From the NCBI RefSeq assembly GCF_000189755.2, contig NZ_KI912183.1:2631755-2695754 (forward strand): a DNA stretch of 64,000 nt, read 5' to 3'. Shown piece after piece: positions 24,701 to 33,794 of this stretch. Made by a program: the position numbers and the translations under genes. A model generated the notes under the pieces. The model searched no databases, was not told the DNA's origin, and saw nothing but the letters and a program-made list of their open reading frames with translations. The first letter of the stretch is position 1, and each line of letters begins with the position of its first letter. This DNA is from Desulfotomaculum nigrificans DSM 574 (GTDB taxonomy: Bacteria > Bacillota > Desulfotomaculia > Desulfotomaculales > Desulfotomaculaceae).

Positions 24701-25992
24701 TCCCCAAAAAACTTTACCATTACCCTGGTAGAGCGGTATTTACCCCGGAAATGAAGGAGAAGCATACAATTTTAGCCCCCCAAATGTCGCCCATTCATTT
24801 CCAATTTTTAAAGACCGGGTTTGTTAAAGCAGGCTACAATATTGAAGTTCTGCCCTCGGTGGATAAATCGGCCATTGATGAAGGCCTGCGCTACGTGCAT
24901 AATGATGCTTGCTACCCCACCATTATAGTGGTTGGTCAGTTAATGAAGGCCTTAAAATCCGGGAAGTACGATTTAAATAACACTTCGGTTATCATTACCC
25001 AGACAGGCGGCGGCTGCCGGGCCACCAACTATATTGCTATTATCAGGAAGGCCCTGCGGGATGCGGGTATGGGGCAGGTGCCGGTTATTTCCCTGTCCAC
25101 CGGATCTACCGGCCTGGAAAACAATCCCGGCTTTAAAATTACCTTCTCCATGCTTAACCACCTGATTATGGGGTTGGTTTACGGTGATCTTTTAATGAGG
25201 GTTTTATACCGGGTGCGGCCCTATGAAAAGGTACCTGGTTCCGCCAACAGTTTATATCAGTATTGGGTGGATAAGTGCCAGCAATCTCTGGTCAGCGGGC
25301 GGCTGAAAGATTTTAGAGAAAATATCTATAATATAGTTAGGGACTTTGATAACCTGGAAATTCATGAGGACCTGGTTAAACCCCGGGTGGGCATCGTGGG
25401 TGAGATACTGGTTAAGTTTCACCCCACAGCTAATAACAACATTGTTGAGTTGTTGGAAGCAGAAGGGGCCGAGGCTGTGGTGCCGGATCTGACAGATTTT
25501 CTTTTGTACTGTGCCTACGACAACAAGATTAAATATCAGCTCTTGTCGGGAAGTTTTCGGAGTATGTTATCCGGGTATTTTTCCATTAATCAAATTGAGT
25601 TCTTCCGGCGGGATATGAAAAAGGCACTGGCGGCCAGTAAGCGGTTTGAACCTCCCAGGTCCATTCAGGAGATAGCCAGGTATGCTGCCAAACACCTGTC
25701 ACTGGGTAACCAAACCGGGGAAGGTTGGTTCTTAACCGGTGAAATGGTGGAGCTTATTCATAGCGGGGTAAATAACATTGTTTGTCTGCAGCCCTTTGCC
25801 TGCTTACCTAACCATATCACAGGCAAAGGCATGATTAAAGAGTTAAGGCGGTCCTATCCCTTAGTTAACATTGCCCCCATTGACTATGACCCGGGGGCCA
25901 GTGAAGTTAACCAACTAAACCGGATCAAGCTAATGCTTTCCGTGGCCATGAAGAACTTGGCAAAGAATAACGCCCTGTCAGAGCACAGGTAA
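21733..25992 (+). CDS. Giant fused acyl-CoA dehydratase activase/dehydratase-like protein
   Basis: A 1419-residue cytoplasmic protein. It joins two ASKHA ATPase modules of the BadF/BadG/HgdC type: [10 protein letters not shown] at residue 8 with [11 protein letters not shown] (about 124) and [10 protein letters not shown] (about 163), and [10 protein letters not shown] (about 324) with [11 protein letters not shown] (about 442) and [10 protein letters not shown] (about 481). The Cys spacing of about 39 in both matches the [4Fe-4S] ligands of HgdC. A Cys cluster (CGLCGNNC, then GNRCERG, about 606-640) starts a DUF2229 region. A dehydratase-like (HgdB/double-cubane-like) C-terminal part follows, with [29 protein letters not shown] and [12 protein letters not shown]. 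Such activases use ATP to fire low-potential electrons into a partner. Here partner and activase are one chain. ATG 21733 is 6 bases after GGAGG. The gene is monocistronic. Confidence 0.9.
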   Translation: MSNILNVGLDIGSTTVKMVILDKDDNIVYKNYLRHFSDIKNTVLAMFQDAKSVLQKNLLTVMVTGSGGFNISQKLQIPFIQEVIACTNAIKKAIPNTDAAIELGGEDAKITYFGESIEQRMNGTCAGGTGAFIDQMASLLQTDAAGLNELAKQHKHIYPIASRCGVFAKTDIQPLLNEGAAKEDIAASVLQAVVNQTISGLAQGRPISGNVAFLGGPLYFMSELRKRFIETLDLSDDNVIFPADAQFFVAIGAALSSREVQPVPYECLYERAPMLYNLGNEDSEKLEPLFASAEEYEKFKQRHAQHTVKRVDLASYQGNAYLGIDAGSTTTKIALISENGELLYSHYGSNMGSPLESTIEALRDLYRQINPNTKIVNSAVTGYGEQLIKVALKVDIGEIETVAHYKAADFFLPGVDFVLDIGGQDMKSMVIKDGVIDSIMLNEACSSGCGSFIETFANSLNMEVKDFSRLGLESKNPVDLGTRCTVFMNSKVKQAQKEGASISDISAGISLSVIKNALFKVIRLRSPEDLGQKVVVQGGTFYNDAVLRALEKIIGREVVRPDIAGIMGAFGAALIARERYQEGYQSSLLQGEDLSNFTTETLMKRCGLCGNNCLLTVKRFSDGREFISGNRCERGAGKEKVKNDIPNLYEYKYKRLFNYRPLPEEKATRGTIGLPRVLNMYEDYPFWFTFFTELGYRVIISSRSSKRIYELGMETIPSESVCYPAKLVHGHVTDLVRRGVKKIFYPCIPYNIQEDPEANNRYNCPIVTSYPETINANMDILKDKDITFYHPFLPIDMPNRMEKRLIEELAPEGIPKHEIARAVKKAYAELEKYKEDVRQKGEETLKYISEHKIKGIVLAGRPYHIDPEINHGIPEMIKSYGFAVLSEDSIRHLTKVERPLRVVDQWVYHSRMYAAATYVAGQPNLELIQLNSFGCGLDAVTTDQVKEILDAYGKIYTVIKIDEISNLGAARIRVRSLIAAINERDKRNFVPKKLYHYPGRAVFTPEMKEKHTILAPQMSPIHFQFLKTGFVKAGYNIEVLPSVDKSAIDEGLRYVHNDACYPTIIVVGQLMKALKSGKYDLNNTSVIITQTGGGCRATNYIAIIRKALRDAGMGQVPVISLSTGSTGLENNPGFKITFSMLNHLIMGLVYGDLLMRVLYRVRPYEKVPGSANSLYQYWVDKCQQSLVSGRLKDFRENIYNIVRDFDNLEIHEDLVKPRVGIVGEILVKFHPTANNNIVELLEAEGAEAVVPDLTDFLLYCAYDNKIKYQLLSGSFRSMLSGYFSINQIEFFRRDMKKALAASKRFEPPRSIQEIARYAAKHLSLGNQTGEGWFLTGEMVELIHSGVNNIVCLQPFACLPNHITGKGMIKELRRSYPLVNIAPIDYDPGASEVNQLNRIKLMLSVAMKNLAKNNALSEHR

Positions 25993-26051
25993 AGTGGGGT
26001 TGCCCCACTTAAAAGCAAGAAGTCACTGCGGCTAGATAAGCAAACCAAACT

Positions 26052-26089
26052 AAAACAGGCTAACCTTTTTGGGGGTTAGCCTGTTTTAT
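26052..26089. terminator. Terminator after the giant dehydratase gene
   Basis: AAAACAGGCTAACC / GGTTAGCCTGTTTT with a T-rich loop and an A-tract before and T-tract after works on both strands. It ends the plus-strand gene and also the minus-strand remnant next door. Confidence 0.85.
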
Positions 26090-26199
26090 TAAGCCACCAT
26101 ATCTAATAAATCTTGAATTTCATCCAGGGATAATTGTACCAATTGTTCAATTGCCCTGGCCACAGCTCGGCCGGGCCCAAACGTATTGGGATCTGGCTG
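26089..26199 (-). pseudogene. Unidentified C-terminal gene remnant
   Basis: On the minus strand a start-less frame of 36 codons reads QPDPNTFGPGRAVARAIEQL, then VQLSLDEIQDLLDMVA and stops right at the terminator. The helical, acidic ending and shared terminator look like the tail of a real protein whose body was deleted. I cannot assign the family. It is bounded upstream by an in-frame stop at 26200-26202. Confidence 0.4.
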
Positions 26200-26276
26200 T
26201 TAAAACTTCCTAAGATAGTAAAACTTGAAAATGCAAAACTTTAATATAGAAATACTATCTTTCAACCTTATGGCAG

Positions 26277-26317
26277 CACTGTGTTGAGGAGGTATCGTGA
26301 TTATATCACTGTGTTGA
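26277..26317 (+). repeat. 11-base direct repeat before prfC
   Basis: CACTGTGTTGA occurs at 26277-26287 and again at 26307-26317, a 30-base period. Between them lies AGGAGGTATCGTG, which could start a six-codon frame (MIISLC, TGA) ending in the second copy. Its purpose is unknown. Confidence 0.4.
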
Positions 26318-26395
26318 TAAAAGTTAAACAATAATGTAGGATAAATAAATGAGACGTTTTTAGCCAGTTAAGATTGGAGGATTTTATTTGACGGT

Positions 26396-28000
26396 ATGAG
26401 CCAAGCAATTCATGAGATAAAAAGGAGAAGAACCTTCGCCATTATTTCTCACCCGGATGCCGGTAAAACAACCCTCACAGAAAAGTTACTTTTATACGGT
26501 GGGGCAGTGCGGCTGGCGGGAGCAGTCAAATCCCGCAAGTCCAAACAGTACGCGGTTTCCGACTGGATGGAATTAGAGCGGCAGCGGGGTATTTCGGTGA
26601 CCTCCAGTGTTTTGCAGTTTGACTATCAAGGACACAAAATTAACATCCTGGACACCCCCGGTCACCAGGATTTCAGTGAGGATACTTATCGTACCCTGAT
26701 GGCAGCGGATAGTGCTGTCATGTTAATTGATGCAGCCAAAGGGGTGGAGGAACAAACCAAAAAGTTGTTCCATGTTTGCCGGAAAAGGGGTATCCCCATC
26801 TTCACCTTTATAAATAAAATGGACCGGCATGGTAAAGAACCCCTGGACCTGCTGGATGAAATCGAAAAGGTTTTATCTATTAAGTCCTACCCTATGAACT
26901 GGCCCATTGGCAGGGGACGGGAATTTAAGGGAATTTATGACCGGGCAACATCGAAAATAGAACTCTTCACCGGCACCGGACACGGTGCCACCATTGTGCC
27001 CACCAGGGTGGGGGATTTATCTGATCCGGCCATTACCGGAGCCATGAATGAGTCCGTCTACAACTTATTAAAAGAAGATTTAGAACTGCTGGATTTAGCC
27101 GGGGATAATTTTGACCTGGATCTGATTGCCAAAGGGGAACTTACACCGGTTTATTTCGGCAGCGCTTTGACTAACTTTGGTGTGGGGGCCTTTTTGGATT
27201 CCTTTATTGAATTGGCCCCGGCTCCCCATGAAAAGCCCTCCACCGCGGGCATAATCCGTCCCGAACAGGAGGAATTTTCCGGGTTCATTTTTAAAATTCA
27301 AGCCAATATGGACCCGGCCCACCGGGATAGAATTGCCTTCCTGCGCATTTGCTCCGGTGTTTTCCACCGGGGCATGACGGTGAAGCATGTCCCAACGGGT
27401 AAAAACATCCGGTTATCCCAGTCGAAACAATTTATGGCCCAGGATGCCACCATCATTGAGGAAGCCTACCCCGGAGATATCATTGGTATCTTTGATCCGG
27501 GTATTTTTCGCATCGGTGATACCTTGACCGAGAAGAGCAACTTTGCTTATGAAGCCATCCCCAAATTTCAACCGGAGATATTCGCCCGGGTGCATTTAAA
27601 GGATGCCATGAAAAGAAAACAGTTTGTCAAAGGCATTGAGGAACTTACCGACGAGGGGGCTATTCAACGGTTCCGTCACCCGGATATTGGACTGGAGGCA
27701 CCAATTATTGGGGCAGTGGGCATTCTCCAGTTCGAGGTTTTGGAATACCGGCTGAAGCATGAGTATGGGGTGGATATAAGTTTAGAACACCTGCCCTTTA
27801 GTCTGGCCCGTTGGGCCACCGGAAACAATTTAACGCCACAGATGCTTAAAACGGGAGATAACCTGGTGGTTAAAGATGATGATGGTAACCTGGTGGTTTT
27901 ATTTAGAAACCAGTGGTCTTTAAACTGGGAGATGGATCGCAACAAACAAGTAACCTACCTGGAACACCCGCCTACCCAGGGAATAAATTATGTAGCTTAA
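26396..28000 (+). CDS. prfC: Peptide chain release factor 3
   Basis: A 534-residue translational GTPase that removes RF1 and RF2 from ribosomes after peptide release. The G domain is classic: SHPDAGKTTLTEKLL (G1), RQRGISVTSS (G2), DTPGHQDF (G3) and FINKMDR (G4). Domains II and III follow. The RF3-specific VKSRKSKQYAVSDWMELERQ loop and the ending YLEHPPTQGINYVA distinguish it from EF-G and TypA. The ATG at 26396 has a GGAGG about 16 bases upstream, further than usual. It stands alone between hairpins. Confidence 0.95.
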   Translation: MSQAIHEIKRRRTFAIISHPDAGKTTLTEKLLLYGGAVRLAGAVKSRKSKQYAVSDWMELERQRGISVTSSVLQFDYQGHKINILDTPGHQDFSEDTYRTLMAADSAVMLIDAAKGVEEQTKKLFHVCRKRGIPIFTFINKMDRHGKEPLDLLDEIEKVLSIKSYPMNWPIGRGREFKGIYDRATSKIELFTGTGHGATIVPTRVGDLSDPAITGAMNESVYNLLKEDLELLDLAGDNFDLDLIAKGELTPVYFGSALTNFGVGAFLDSFIELAPAPHEKPSTAGIIRPEQEEFSGFIFKIQANMDPAHRDRIAFLRICSGVFHRGMTVKHVPTGKNIRLSQSKQFMAQDATIIEEAYPGDIIGIFDPGIFRIGDTLTEKSNFAYEAIPKFQPEIFARVHLKDAMKRKQFVKGIEELTDEGAIQRFRHPDIGLEAPIIGAVGILQFEVLEYRLKHEYGVDISLEHLPFSLARWATGNNLTPQMLKTGDNLVVKDDDGNLVVLFRNQWSLNWEMDRNKQVTYLEHPPTQGINYVA

Positions 28001-28008
28001 ATTTGAAC

Positions 28009-28040
28009 AAAGGTTGCTGGTCATGTCCAGCAACCTTTTC
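28009..28040. terminator. Bidirectional terminator between prfC and the convergent gene
   Basis: AAAGGTTGCTGG / CCAGCAACCTTT (loop TCATGT) is followed by TTCTAAT on the plus strand and preceded by an A-run for the minus strand. Confidence 0.85.
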
Positions 28041-28450
28041 TAATAAATTCTTAATTTACGAATAAGGAAATCATGTAACCGCTCAAAAAGTAAGCCTACC
28101 ACAAACCACAGGGGAGCCATGTCCAGCCGGATGAACCAGCCTACTTGCCAGGGGGTGCTCCCGGTATAGTCCCAGGGGATAGTTCCGGTGAGGGCCTTAA
28201 TTAACATACCGCTGCTCATCTCAATGAACCAGATGGCCACCACCCAAAAGGTTCCCCGGGCCCACCAGGGCCAGCGGCGGATACCGTCATGAAAATCTTC
28301 CAACAAAACAGCCATACCGTAAATAGGAAACATCCACAGGTAAGTGGTGGAGGTTAAACGCCAATCACCGGCCAGGGCAGATAGAAAACCGGTCCATAAT
28401 ACCTCCAGGCCCCAGCCAACCATTCCGTAAATAAATAATCGCTTAATCAT
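28040..28450 (-). CDS. Putative membrane protein of the CmpB-type (PF06541-like) family
   Basis: A 136-residue integral membrane protein with four helices, rich in Trp. It begins MIKRLFIYGMVGWGLEVLWTG and contains LWMFPIYGMAVLLEDFHDGI, ending WFIRLDMAPLWFVVGLLFER. The YG..GW..EV....LWM.P.YG pattern resembles proteins annotated as ABC-transporter type IV/CmpB, a name without proven function. No ATPase gene is beside it. The match is from memory and moderate. Confidence 0.6.
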   Translation of the reverse strand: MIKRLFIYGMVGWGLEVLWTGFLSALAGDWRLTSTTYLWMFPIYGMAVLLEDFHDGIRRWPWWARGTFWVVAIWFIEMSSGMLIKALTGTIPWDYTGSTPWQVGWFIRLDMAPLWFVVGLLFERLHDFLIRKLRIY

Positions 28451-28727
28451 AAACCTATTGTTTACGCTAAAGGATTAAATATGCAAAAATGCAATAAAAA
28501 CTACATTGACAAGTATAGCTAACTGCAGCAAAATAAAAGAGCAGCCGATTTTCGCTTTTTATAAAAAAACTATTCTTTTGCCAATGTGATCCATCTTACA
28601 GTTCCGAGTGGGTTATTTTGATACAATGCGTATTAGTATTAGAAGTTAATCAATTTTATTTTTAGCCTTAATAAATGGAATTATTTCAAAATTTATACCA
28701 GCAAATTATATAGGAGGGGTGATTTAA

Positions 28728-29525
28728 TTGCATATCGTTGTGTGCGTAAAACAAGTTCCTGATACAACCGAAGTAAAGATTGATCCCAAAACCAATACTT
28801 TGGACCGGTCCAGTGCCCCTGCCATTATTAACCCCTATGACAGCCACGCGGTGGAGGAGGCAGTGCGAATTAAGGAACGTTTGGGAGGAAAAGTCACGGT
28901 CATTTCCATGGGCCCCCCCAGCGCGGTGGAGGTTATTAGAAGGTGCATTACCCTTGGTGCCGATGAGGGTTATTTATTGAGTGATAAAGCCTTTGCCGGT
29001 TCTGACACCCTGGCCACCAGCTATATCTTAGCCAAGGGGATTGAGATCATTAACCGGCAGCAGCCCATTGACTTGATTTTTTGCGGTAAACAAGCCATTG
29101 ACGGTGACACCGCCCAGGTGGGGCCGGGGATTGCCAGAAGGTTGGGGATGCCCCAGTTAACCTACGTTAACAGCGTGGTGGATGTTGATCCGGAGAAAAG
29201 GGAGGTAAAGGTTCACCGCAAGTTGGATGAAGGCTATGAGGTGGTTATCTCCAAAATGCCTTGCCTGATTACCGTAGAGAAGGAAATAAATGAATTAAGA
29301 TATGCCTCCCTGCCTAATATGCTGCGGGCTGCCACTTACCAGCCCACCATCCTGGGAGTAAAGGATTTGGATGCTGATCTATCAATGATGGGACTCAAGG
29401 GTTCACCCACTTCCGTAGCCAAAATATTTGCCCCGTCCCAAAGGAACCAGGGAGAAATTATTCAAGGTGACGACAGATCAGTGGTTAATCAATTAGTAGA
29501 CAAGCTGGCCCGGAAAATTTCTTAA
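28728..29525 (+). CDS. etfB: Electron transfer flavoprotein beta subunit (FixA type)
   Basis: A 265-residue EtfB/FixA protein, starting at TTG with AGGAGGGGTG upstream. It has the family start HIVVCVKQVPDTTEVKIDPK, the AVEEAVRIKE helix and the segment GKQAIDGDTAQVGPGIARRL, a nucleotide-binding loop conserved in FixA and in bifurcating ETFs. With EtfA it holds FAD and, in bifurcating types, takes electrons from NADH. It opens the four-gene etfB-etfA-fixC-fixX operon. Confidence 0.94.
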   Translation: MHIVVCVKQVPDTTEVKIDPKTNTLDRSSAPAIINPYDSHAVEEAVRIKERLGGKVTVISMGPPSAVEVIRRCITLGADEGYLLSDKAFAGSDTLATSYILAKGIEIINRQQPIDLIFCGKQAIDGDTAQVGPGIARRLGMPQLTYVNSVVDVDPEKREVKVHRKLDEGYEVVISKMPCLITVEKEINELRYASLPNMLRAATYQPTILGVKDLDADLSMMGLKGSPTSVAKIFAPSQRNQGEIIQGDDRSVVNQLVDKLARKIS

Positions 29526-29547
29526 ATATCTGAGCGAGGTGATTAAC

Positions 29548-30894
29548 ATGGCAGTTAATGTATCTCCTGCCTGTATGGGTTGCCAGGCCTGCATCACCAC
29601 CTGCCCATATGAGGCTCTGTTTATAAATGATAACGGTGTTTGCGAAGTAATTAAGGATAAATGCGTGGAATGTGGTAAGTGCGTGGAAGTTTGCCCCGTA
29701 GAAGCTTTAAGTTTGCCTAAAGCTGCCGTTGAGGCTAAAACAACGGCTGACCCGAAATCCGATCCAGAAGCAAACCATACCACCGCTACAGTAAAAGAAA
29801 CACCCTCCGTTAAAGTGGCTCAATTGTCGGGTGACCTGGGCCGCTACCAGGGAGTATGGGTATTTATCGAACAAAGAGAGGGACGGATTATGCCGGTGTC
29901 CCTGGAGCTGCTGGGTGCCGGTCGTAAACTGGCAGATAAACTGGGCGTAGAACTCTCTGGGGTGCTGCTGGGGAACCAGGTTCGTGCTTTGGTGGATACC
30001 ATTTATGAATACGGGGCCGACAAGATTTACCTGGTGGATCACCCAGTGCTTAACTATTACCGGGCAGAAACCTATATGCAGGTGTTTGTCAAACTGGTTA
30101 ATGAGTACCTGCCGGAAATTATTTTAATGGGGGCCACCACCACCGGGCGGGACCTGGCCGGAGCAGTGGCTACGGAACTAGCCACCGGTCTAACTGCCGA
30201 TTGTACCGCTCTTGATATTGATACCGAAAAGCGTTTGCTTTTAGCCACCAGACCTGCTTTTGGCGGTAACATTATGGCCACCATTGTAGCTAAAAATCAC
30301 CGGCCGCAAATGGCCACAGTGCGTCCCAAGGTGATGAAGATGGAGCAACCGGTGCCGGGACGGCGGGGTGTCCTGATAACACCGGAAATTGAGCTGAGTG
30401 AAACCAATCTGTTAACCCGGGTGTTAGAAATTGTTAAGGAGCAGGGCGAACAGGTTAATCTGCAGGAAGCCGAAATCATTGTGGCCGGCGGCCGGGGGCT
30501 GGGTGACCGGGACAACTTCCACAGAATTTGTGGCGGACTGGCCGAGGCCATCGGGGCCCGGGTAGGAGCTTCCCGGGCGGCCGTTGAGGCTGGTTGGATT
30601 GAACAAAAATACCAGGTTGGGCAAACCGGTGTCACTGTAGCACCGAAAATTTATTTTGCCCTGGGAATTTCCGGAGCCATTCAGCATTTGGTGGGTATCC
30701 GGGGTTCGGATATCATTATCGCCATTAATACTGACCCCAATGCTCCTATATTTAAAGAGTGCACCTACGGGATTGTAGGAGACGTTAATAAAATCGTGCC
30801 GTTATTAATAGAACCGTTACAGAAATTATTAGCACCAAATAAAGCTGACCAAGGCAAACAGCTCGGTGAAGGAGGTGTTCGCTATGCCTCATAA
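29548..30894 (+). CDS. etfA: Electron transfer flavoprotein alpha subunit with N-terminal ferredoxin domain
   Basis: A 448-residue protein. Residues 9-49 form a 2[4Fe-4S] ferredoxin (CMGCQACITTCP with C9, C12, C15 and C19, and CVECGKCVEVCP with C39, C42, C45 and C49). A flexible Thr/Ala/Pro-rich linker (about 58-90) follows, then a full EtfA with the FAD domain signature GGRGLGDRDNF near 315 and QVGQTGVTVAPKIYFALGIS. I chose ATG 29548, placed after GAGGTG; GTG 29539 is less likely. The fused ferredoxin could pass low-potential electrons on or off the flavin, as in some anaerobe ETFs. fixC starts inside its 3' end. Confidence 0.94.
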   Translation: MAVNVSPACMGCQACITTCPYEALFINDNGVCEVIKDKCVECGKCVEVCPVEALSLPKAAVEAKTTADPKSDPEANHTTATVKETPSVKVAQLSGDLGRYQGVWVFIEQREGRIMPVSLELLGAGRKLADKLGVELSGVLLGNQVRALVDTIYEYGADKIYLVDHPVLNYYRAETYMQVFVKLVNEYLPEIILMGATTTGRDLAGAVATELATGLTADCTALDIDTEKRLLLATRPAFGGNIMATIVAKNHRPQMATVRPKVMKMEQPVPGRRGVLITPEIELSETNLLTRVLEIVKEQGEQVNLQEAEIIVAGGRGLGDRDNFHRICGGLAEAIGARVGASRAAVEAGWIEQKYQVGQTGVTVAPKIYFALGISGAIQHLVGIRGSDIIIAINTDPNAPIFKECTYGIVGDVNKIVPLLIEPLQKLLAPNKADQGKQLGEGGVRYAS

Positions 30895-32179
30895 ATTTGA
30901 TGTGATTGTAGTGGGTGCCGGGGTAGCCGGTTTGGCTGCTGCCTATAAATTGGCCAAGGAAGGTCTATCCGTGGTGGTTATTGAGCGGGGGGATTATCCC
31001 GGGGCCAAAAACGTCATGGGTGGGGTCCTCTACCGGGCCATGATGGAGGAGATAATACCGGAGTTTTGGAAAGAAGCCCCCTTGCAGAGACCGGTGGTGG
31101 AACAGAGATTCTGGTTAATGGATGATCAATCAGTGGTAACCACCGGTTATAAAGGGCAGGAATGGGCTAAGGAACCCTATAACTGCTTCACGGTGTTCCG
31201 GGGCCAGTTTGACCAATGGTTTGCCCGCAAGTGTACCGAAGCCGGGGCGGTAATTATTAATGAAACCACGGTGGAATCATGTATTGTAGAAGATGACCGG
31301 GTGGTGGGTGTGCGTACCAACCGACCCGAAGGAGATCTTTACGCCAATGTGGTGGTACTGGCAGACGGGGTGAATTCCCTGTTAGCCAAACAATTGGGCT
31401 TTCACCAGGAGTGGAAGCCCCAGCAGGTGGCGCTGGCCGTCATGGAACAGCTGAAACTGCCCGCCCAGGTGATTGAAGACCGTTTTAACCTTGATCCGGG
31501 CATGGGGGCCACCATTGAAATATTTGGCGGGGCCACCCTGGGTATGCTGGGCACAGCCTTCATTTACACCAACAAGGAGCATATTTCCATCGGTGTTGGG
31601 GTATTGCTTTCCCAACTCCGGCAAATGAAAGTACGCCCCTATGAACTGCTGGAACATTTGAAAAACCACCCGGCAGTAAGACCATTAATTAGGAACAGTG
31701 AGCCGGTGGAATACTATGCCCATTTGATTCCCGAAGGGGGCTATAATGCCATCCCCAAACTGGTGGGCAACGGCGTGGTGGTGGTGGGCGATGCTGCCCA
31801 GTTGGTTAACGGTATCCACCGGGAAGGCAGTAATTTAGCCATGACCTCCGGAAAGCTGGCGGCTGAGGCCATCATCCGGGCTAATCAGATAGGTGAATTT
31901 GATGTGCGGGCGTTGTCCCACTATGAAGAAAAATTACGTAACAGCTTTGTCATCAAAGACTTGAAGAAATATAAAGATGCTTCCAGTCTGTTTGAAAGAA
32001 ATCCCCGGTACTTTAATGACTATATCCCCGCCACCAACATGGCCTTGCACGAAATGTTGACGGTGGACGGGATAAGTAAACGGGATAAGCAAAAACTAAT
32101 TATGAAACGGATCTTAAGCGAGAATTCCCTCTTCAACTTAGGTAAAGACTTATACCAAGCATGGAGGGCGATGAGATAA
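30884..32179 (+). CDS. fixC: FixC-type ETF:quinone oxidoreductase-like flavoprotein
   Basis: A 431-residue FAD protein. The dinucleotide fold is VIVVGAGVAGLAAAYKLAKE at residues 8-27, and the second FAD motif is VGDAAQLVNGIHREGSNLAM near 300. The GG(V/A)LYRAMMEEIIPEFW region is typical of FixC. FixC takes electrons from FixAB and delivers them with FixX to quinone. ATG 30884 has GGAGGTG upstream and overlaps etfA by 11 bases, indicating translational coupling. Confidence 0.94.
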   Translation: MPHKFDVIVVGAGVAGLAAAYKLAKEGLSVVVIERGDYPGAKNVMGGVLYRAMMEEIIPEFWKEAPLQRPVVEQRFWLMDDQSVVTTGYKGQEWAKEPYNCFTVFRGQFDQWFARKCTEAGAVIINETTVESCIVEDDRVVGVRTNRPEGDLYANVVVLADGVNSLLAKQLGFHQEWKPQQVALAVMEQLKLPAQVIEDRFNLDPGMGATIEIFGGATLGMLGTAFIYTNKEHISIGVGVLLSQLRQMKVRPYELLEHLKNHPAVRPLIRNSEPVEYYAHLIPEGGYNAIPKLVGNGVVVVGDAAQLVNGIHREGSNLAMTSGKLAAEAIIRANQIGEFDVRALSHYEEKLRNSFVIKDLKKYKDASSLFERNPRYFNDYIPATNMALHEMLTVDGISKRDKQKLIMKRILSENSLFNLGKDLYQAWRAMR

Positions 32180-32180
32180 A

Positions 32181-32501
32181 ATGAAAAATAAATTCTTAAA
32201 GAAAGTCAAGGATTTGAAAGTCCAGGTTAACATCGATGATAAATTATATCTCAACCGTTGGAAACCGGATCATGAGTCTCATCTGGCCATTATTGACCCG
32301 GCGGTTTGCGCAGAAAAATGTGCCGACAAGGATTGTACCGTATTTTGCCCGGCCAGGGTTTACGAGTGGCGGGATGGGCGGATAGCCATTGGTTATGAAG
32401 GTTGTCTGGAATGCGGTGCCTGCCGGATTGCCTGCCCCCATGGCAATATCCAGTGGCGCTACCCCCGGGGCGGTTACGGGGTTCAATTTAAACTGGCTTA
32501 G
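32181..32501 (+). CDS. fixX: Ferredoxin-like protein FixX
   Basis: A 106-residue ferredoxin-like partner of FixC. The second cluster motif, CLECGACRIACP, is complete, and the first region has CAEKCADKDCTVFCP, in which the Cys set is partly degenerate, as usual in FixX and ETF-QO. It starts one base after the fixC stop. The set etfB-etfA-fixC-fixX therefore encodes a complete FixABCX complex, which in other bacteria bifurcates electrons from NADH to quinone and a low-potential acceptor. Confidence 0.94.
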   Translation: MKNKFLKKVKDLKVQVNIDDKLYLNRWKPDHESHLAIIDPAVCAEKCADKDCTVFCPARVYEWRDGRIAIGYEGCLECGACRIACPHGNIQWRYPRGGYGVQFKLA

Positions 32502-32508
32502 TAAAGAC

Positions 32509-32549
32509 AACACCCACTTTACCGGTATTTACCGGAGTGGGTGTTTTTA
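32509..32549 (+). terminator. Terminator of the fix operon
   Basis: AACACCCACT / AGTGGGTGTT, enclosing a second small hairpin (ACCGGTATTTACCGG), is followed by TTTTAC. It lies 8 bases past the fixX stop. Confidence 0.85.
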
Positions 32550-32715
32550 CAATAACCTTTACCAAAATGGCAGAGGTTATTATTTTTTTACTGCGGAATG
32601 GTCATAATAAAACGAATTATTTTGTAATTTGAATAAAATTTTAATTCATTGTGATAATTAAATAACGTTGTTATAATTTCGGCAACCAAAAAAATAAAAA
32701 ACGGAGGTGCTGTTG

Positions 32716-33774
32716 ATGAAAGGTTTTGCTATGATTCAAATTGGTAAAGCGGGATGGATAGAGAAGGAAAAGCCGGTGGCCGGACCTTACGATGCAATTT
32801 GCCGACCCCTGGCCCTGGCACCCTGCACATCTGATATCCACACCGTGTTCGAAGGAGCGATCGGGGAAAGATATAACATGATTCTGGGACACGAGGCCGT
32901 AGGTGAAGTGGTGGAAGTAGGAAGTGAAGTAAGAGACTTTAAAGTGGGTGACCGGGTTGTGGTACCTGCTATTACACCTGATTGGCACACCCGTGAAATA
33001 CAAGAGGGTTATCACCAGCATTCCGGTGGAATGCTGGCTGGCTGGAAGTTCTCTAACATTAAAGATGGTTCAATGGCCGAGTATTTTCACGTTAATGATG
33101 CTGATATGAACTTGGCTCTTTTGCCTGATGGCATTCCTCTGGAAACGGCGGCCATGATTCCTGATATGATGACCACCGGTTTCCATGGTGCTGAAAACGG
33201 GGATATCCAGTTTGGCGATACCGTGGCGGTTCTAGGTATAGGGCCGGTAGGTCTGATGGCCGTGGCGGGTGCTAAATTAAGAGGTGCAGGTAGGATCATT
33301 GTAGTGGGAAGTCGGCCTGTTTGCGTTGATGTGGCTAAGTTTTACGGCGCCACCGATGTAGTTAACTACAGGGATGGTGACATTGCTGACCAGATTCTTA
33401 AGATTACTGACGGTAAAGGTGTGGACGTGGTCATTATTGCCGGTGGTAGTGTTGATGTTATGGCGTCCGCAGTTAAAATTGCCAAACCAGGCGGGAGAAT
33501 CTCTAACATTAACTACTTTGGAGAAGGAGAGTTCTTGCCGGTTCCACGGGTTGAATGGGGTTGTGGTATGGCTCATAAAACCATTCGCGGGGGCCTGTGT
33601 CCCGGTGGCCGTGTAAGAATGGAGAAACTGATTGAACTGGTAAAATATAACCGGGTTGACCCCGGTAAACTGGTAACCCATGTTTTCAAGGGGATAGAAA
33701 ATGTGGAAAAGGCCTTAATGCTCATGAAGGATAAACCAAAAGACCTGATTAAACCTGTGGTGCTGGTAGATTAA
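32716..33774 (+). CDS. Zinc-dependent NADP(H) secondary alcohol dehydrogenase
   Basis: A 352-residue medium-chain dehydrogenase, exactly the length of Thermoanaerobacter TbADH. The zinc ligands fall at C37 (LAPCTSDIH), H59/E60 (LGHEAVGEV) and the Asp of MIPDMMTTGFHGAE near 150. The Rossmann motif GIGPVGLMAVAGAK is followed by VVGSRP near 198-200, the GSR set that selects NADPH. It would interconvert secondary alcohols such as 2-propanol and ketones. ATG 32716 is 8 bases after GGAGG. It is monocistronic, between two terminators. Confidence 0.93.
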   Translation: MKGFAMIQIGKAGWIEKEKPVAGPYDAICRPLALAPCTSDIHTVFEGAIGERYNMILGHEAVGEVVEVGSEVRDFKVGDRVVVPAITPDWHTREIQEGYHQHSGGMLAGWKFSNIKDGSMAEYFHVNDADMNLALLPDGIPLETAAMIPDMMTTGFHGAENGDIQFGDTVAVLGIGPVGLMAVAGAKLRGAGRIIVVGSRPVCVDVAKFYGATDVVNYRDGDIADQILKITDGKGVDVVIIAGGSVDVMASAVKIAKPGGRISNINYFGEGEFLPVPRVEWGCGMAHKTIRGGLCPGGRVRMEKLIELVKYNRVDPGKLVTHVFKGIENVEKALMLMKDKPKDLIKPVVLVD

Positions 33775-33794
33775 CAGCGTTAGGCATTATCCGG

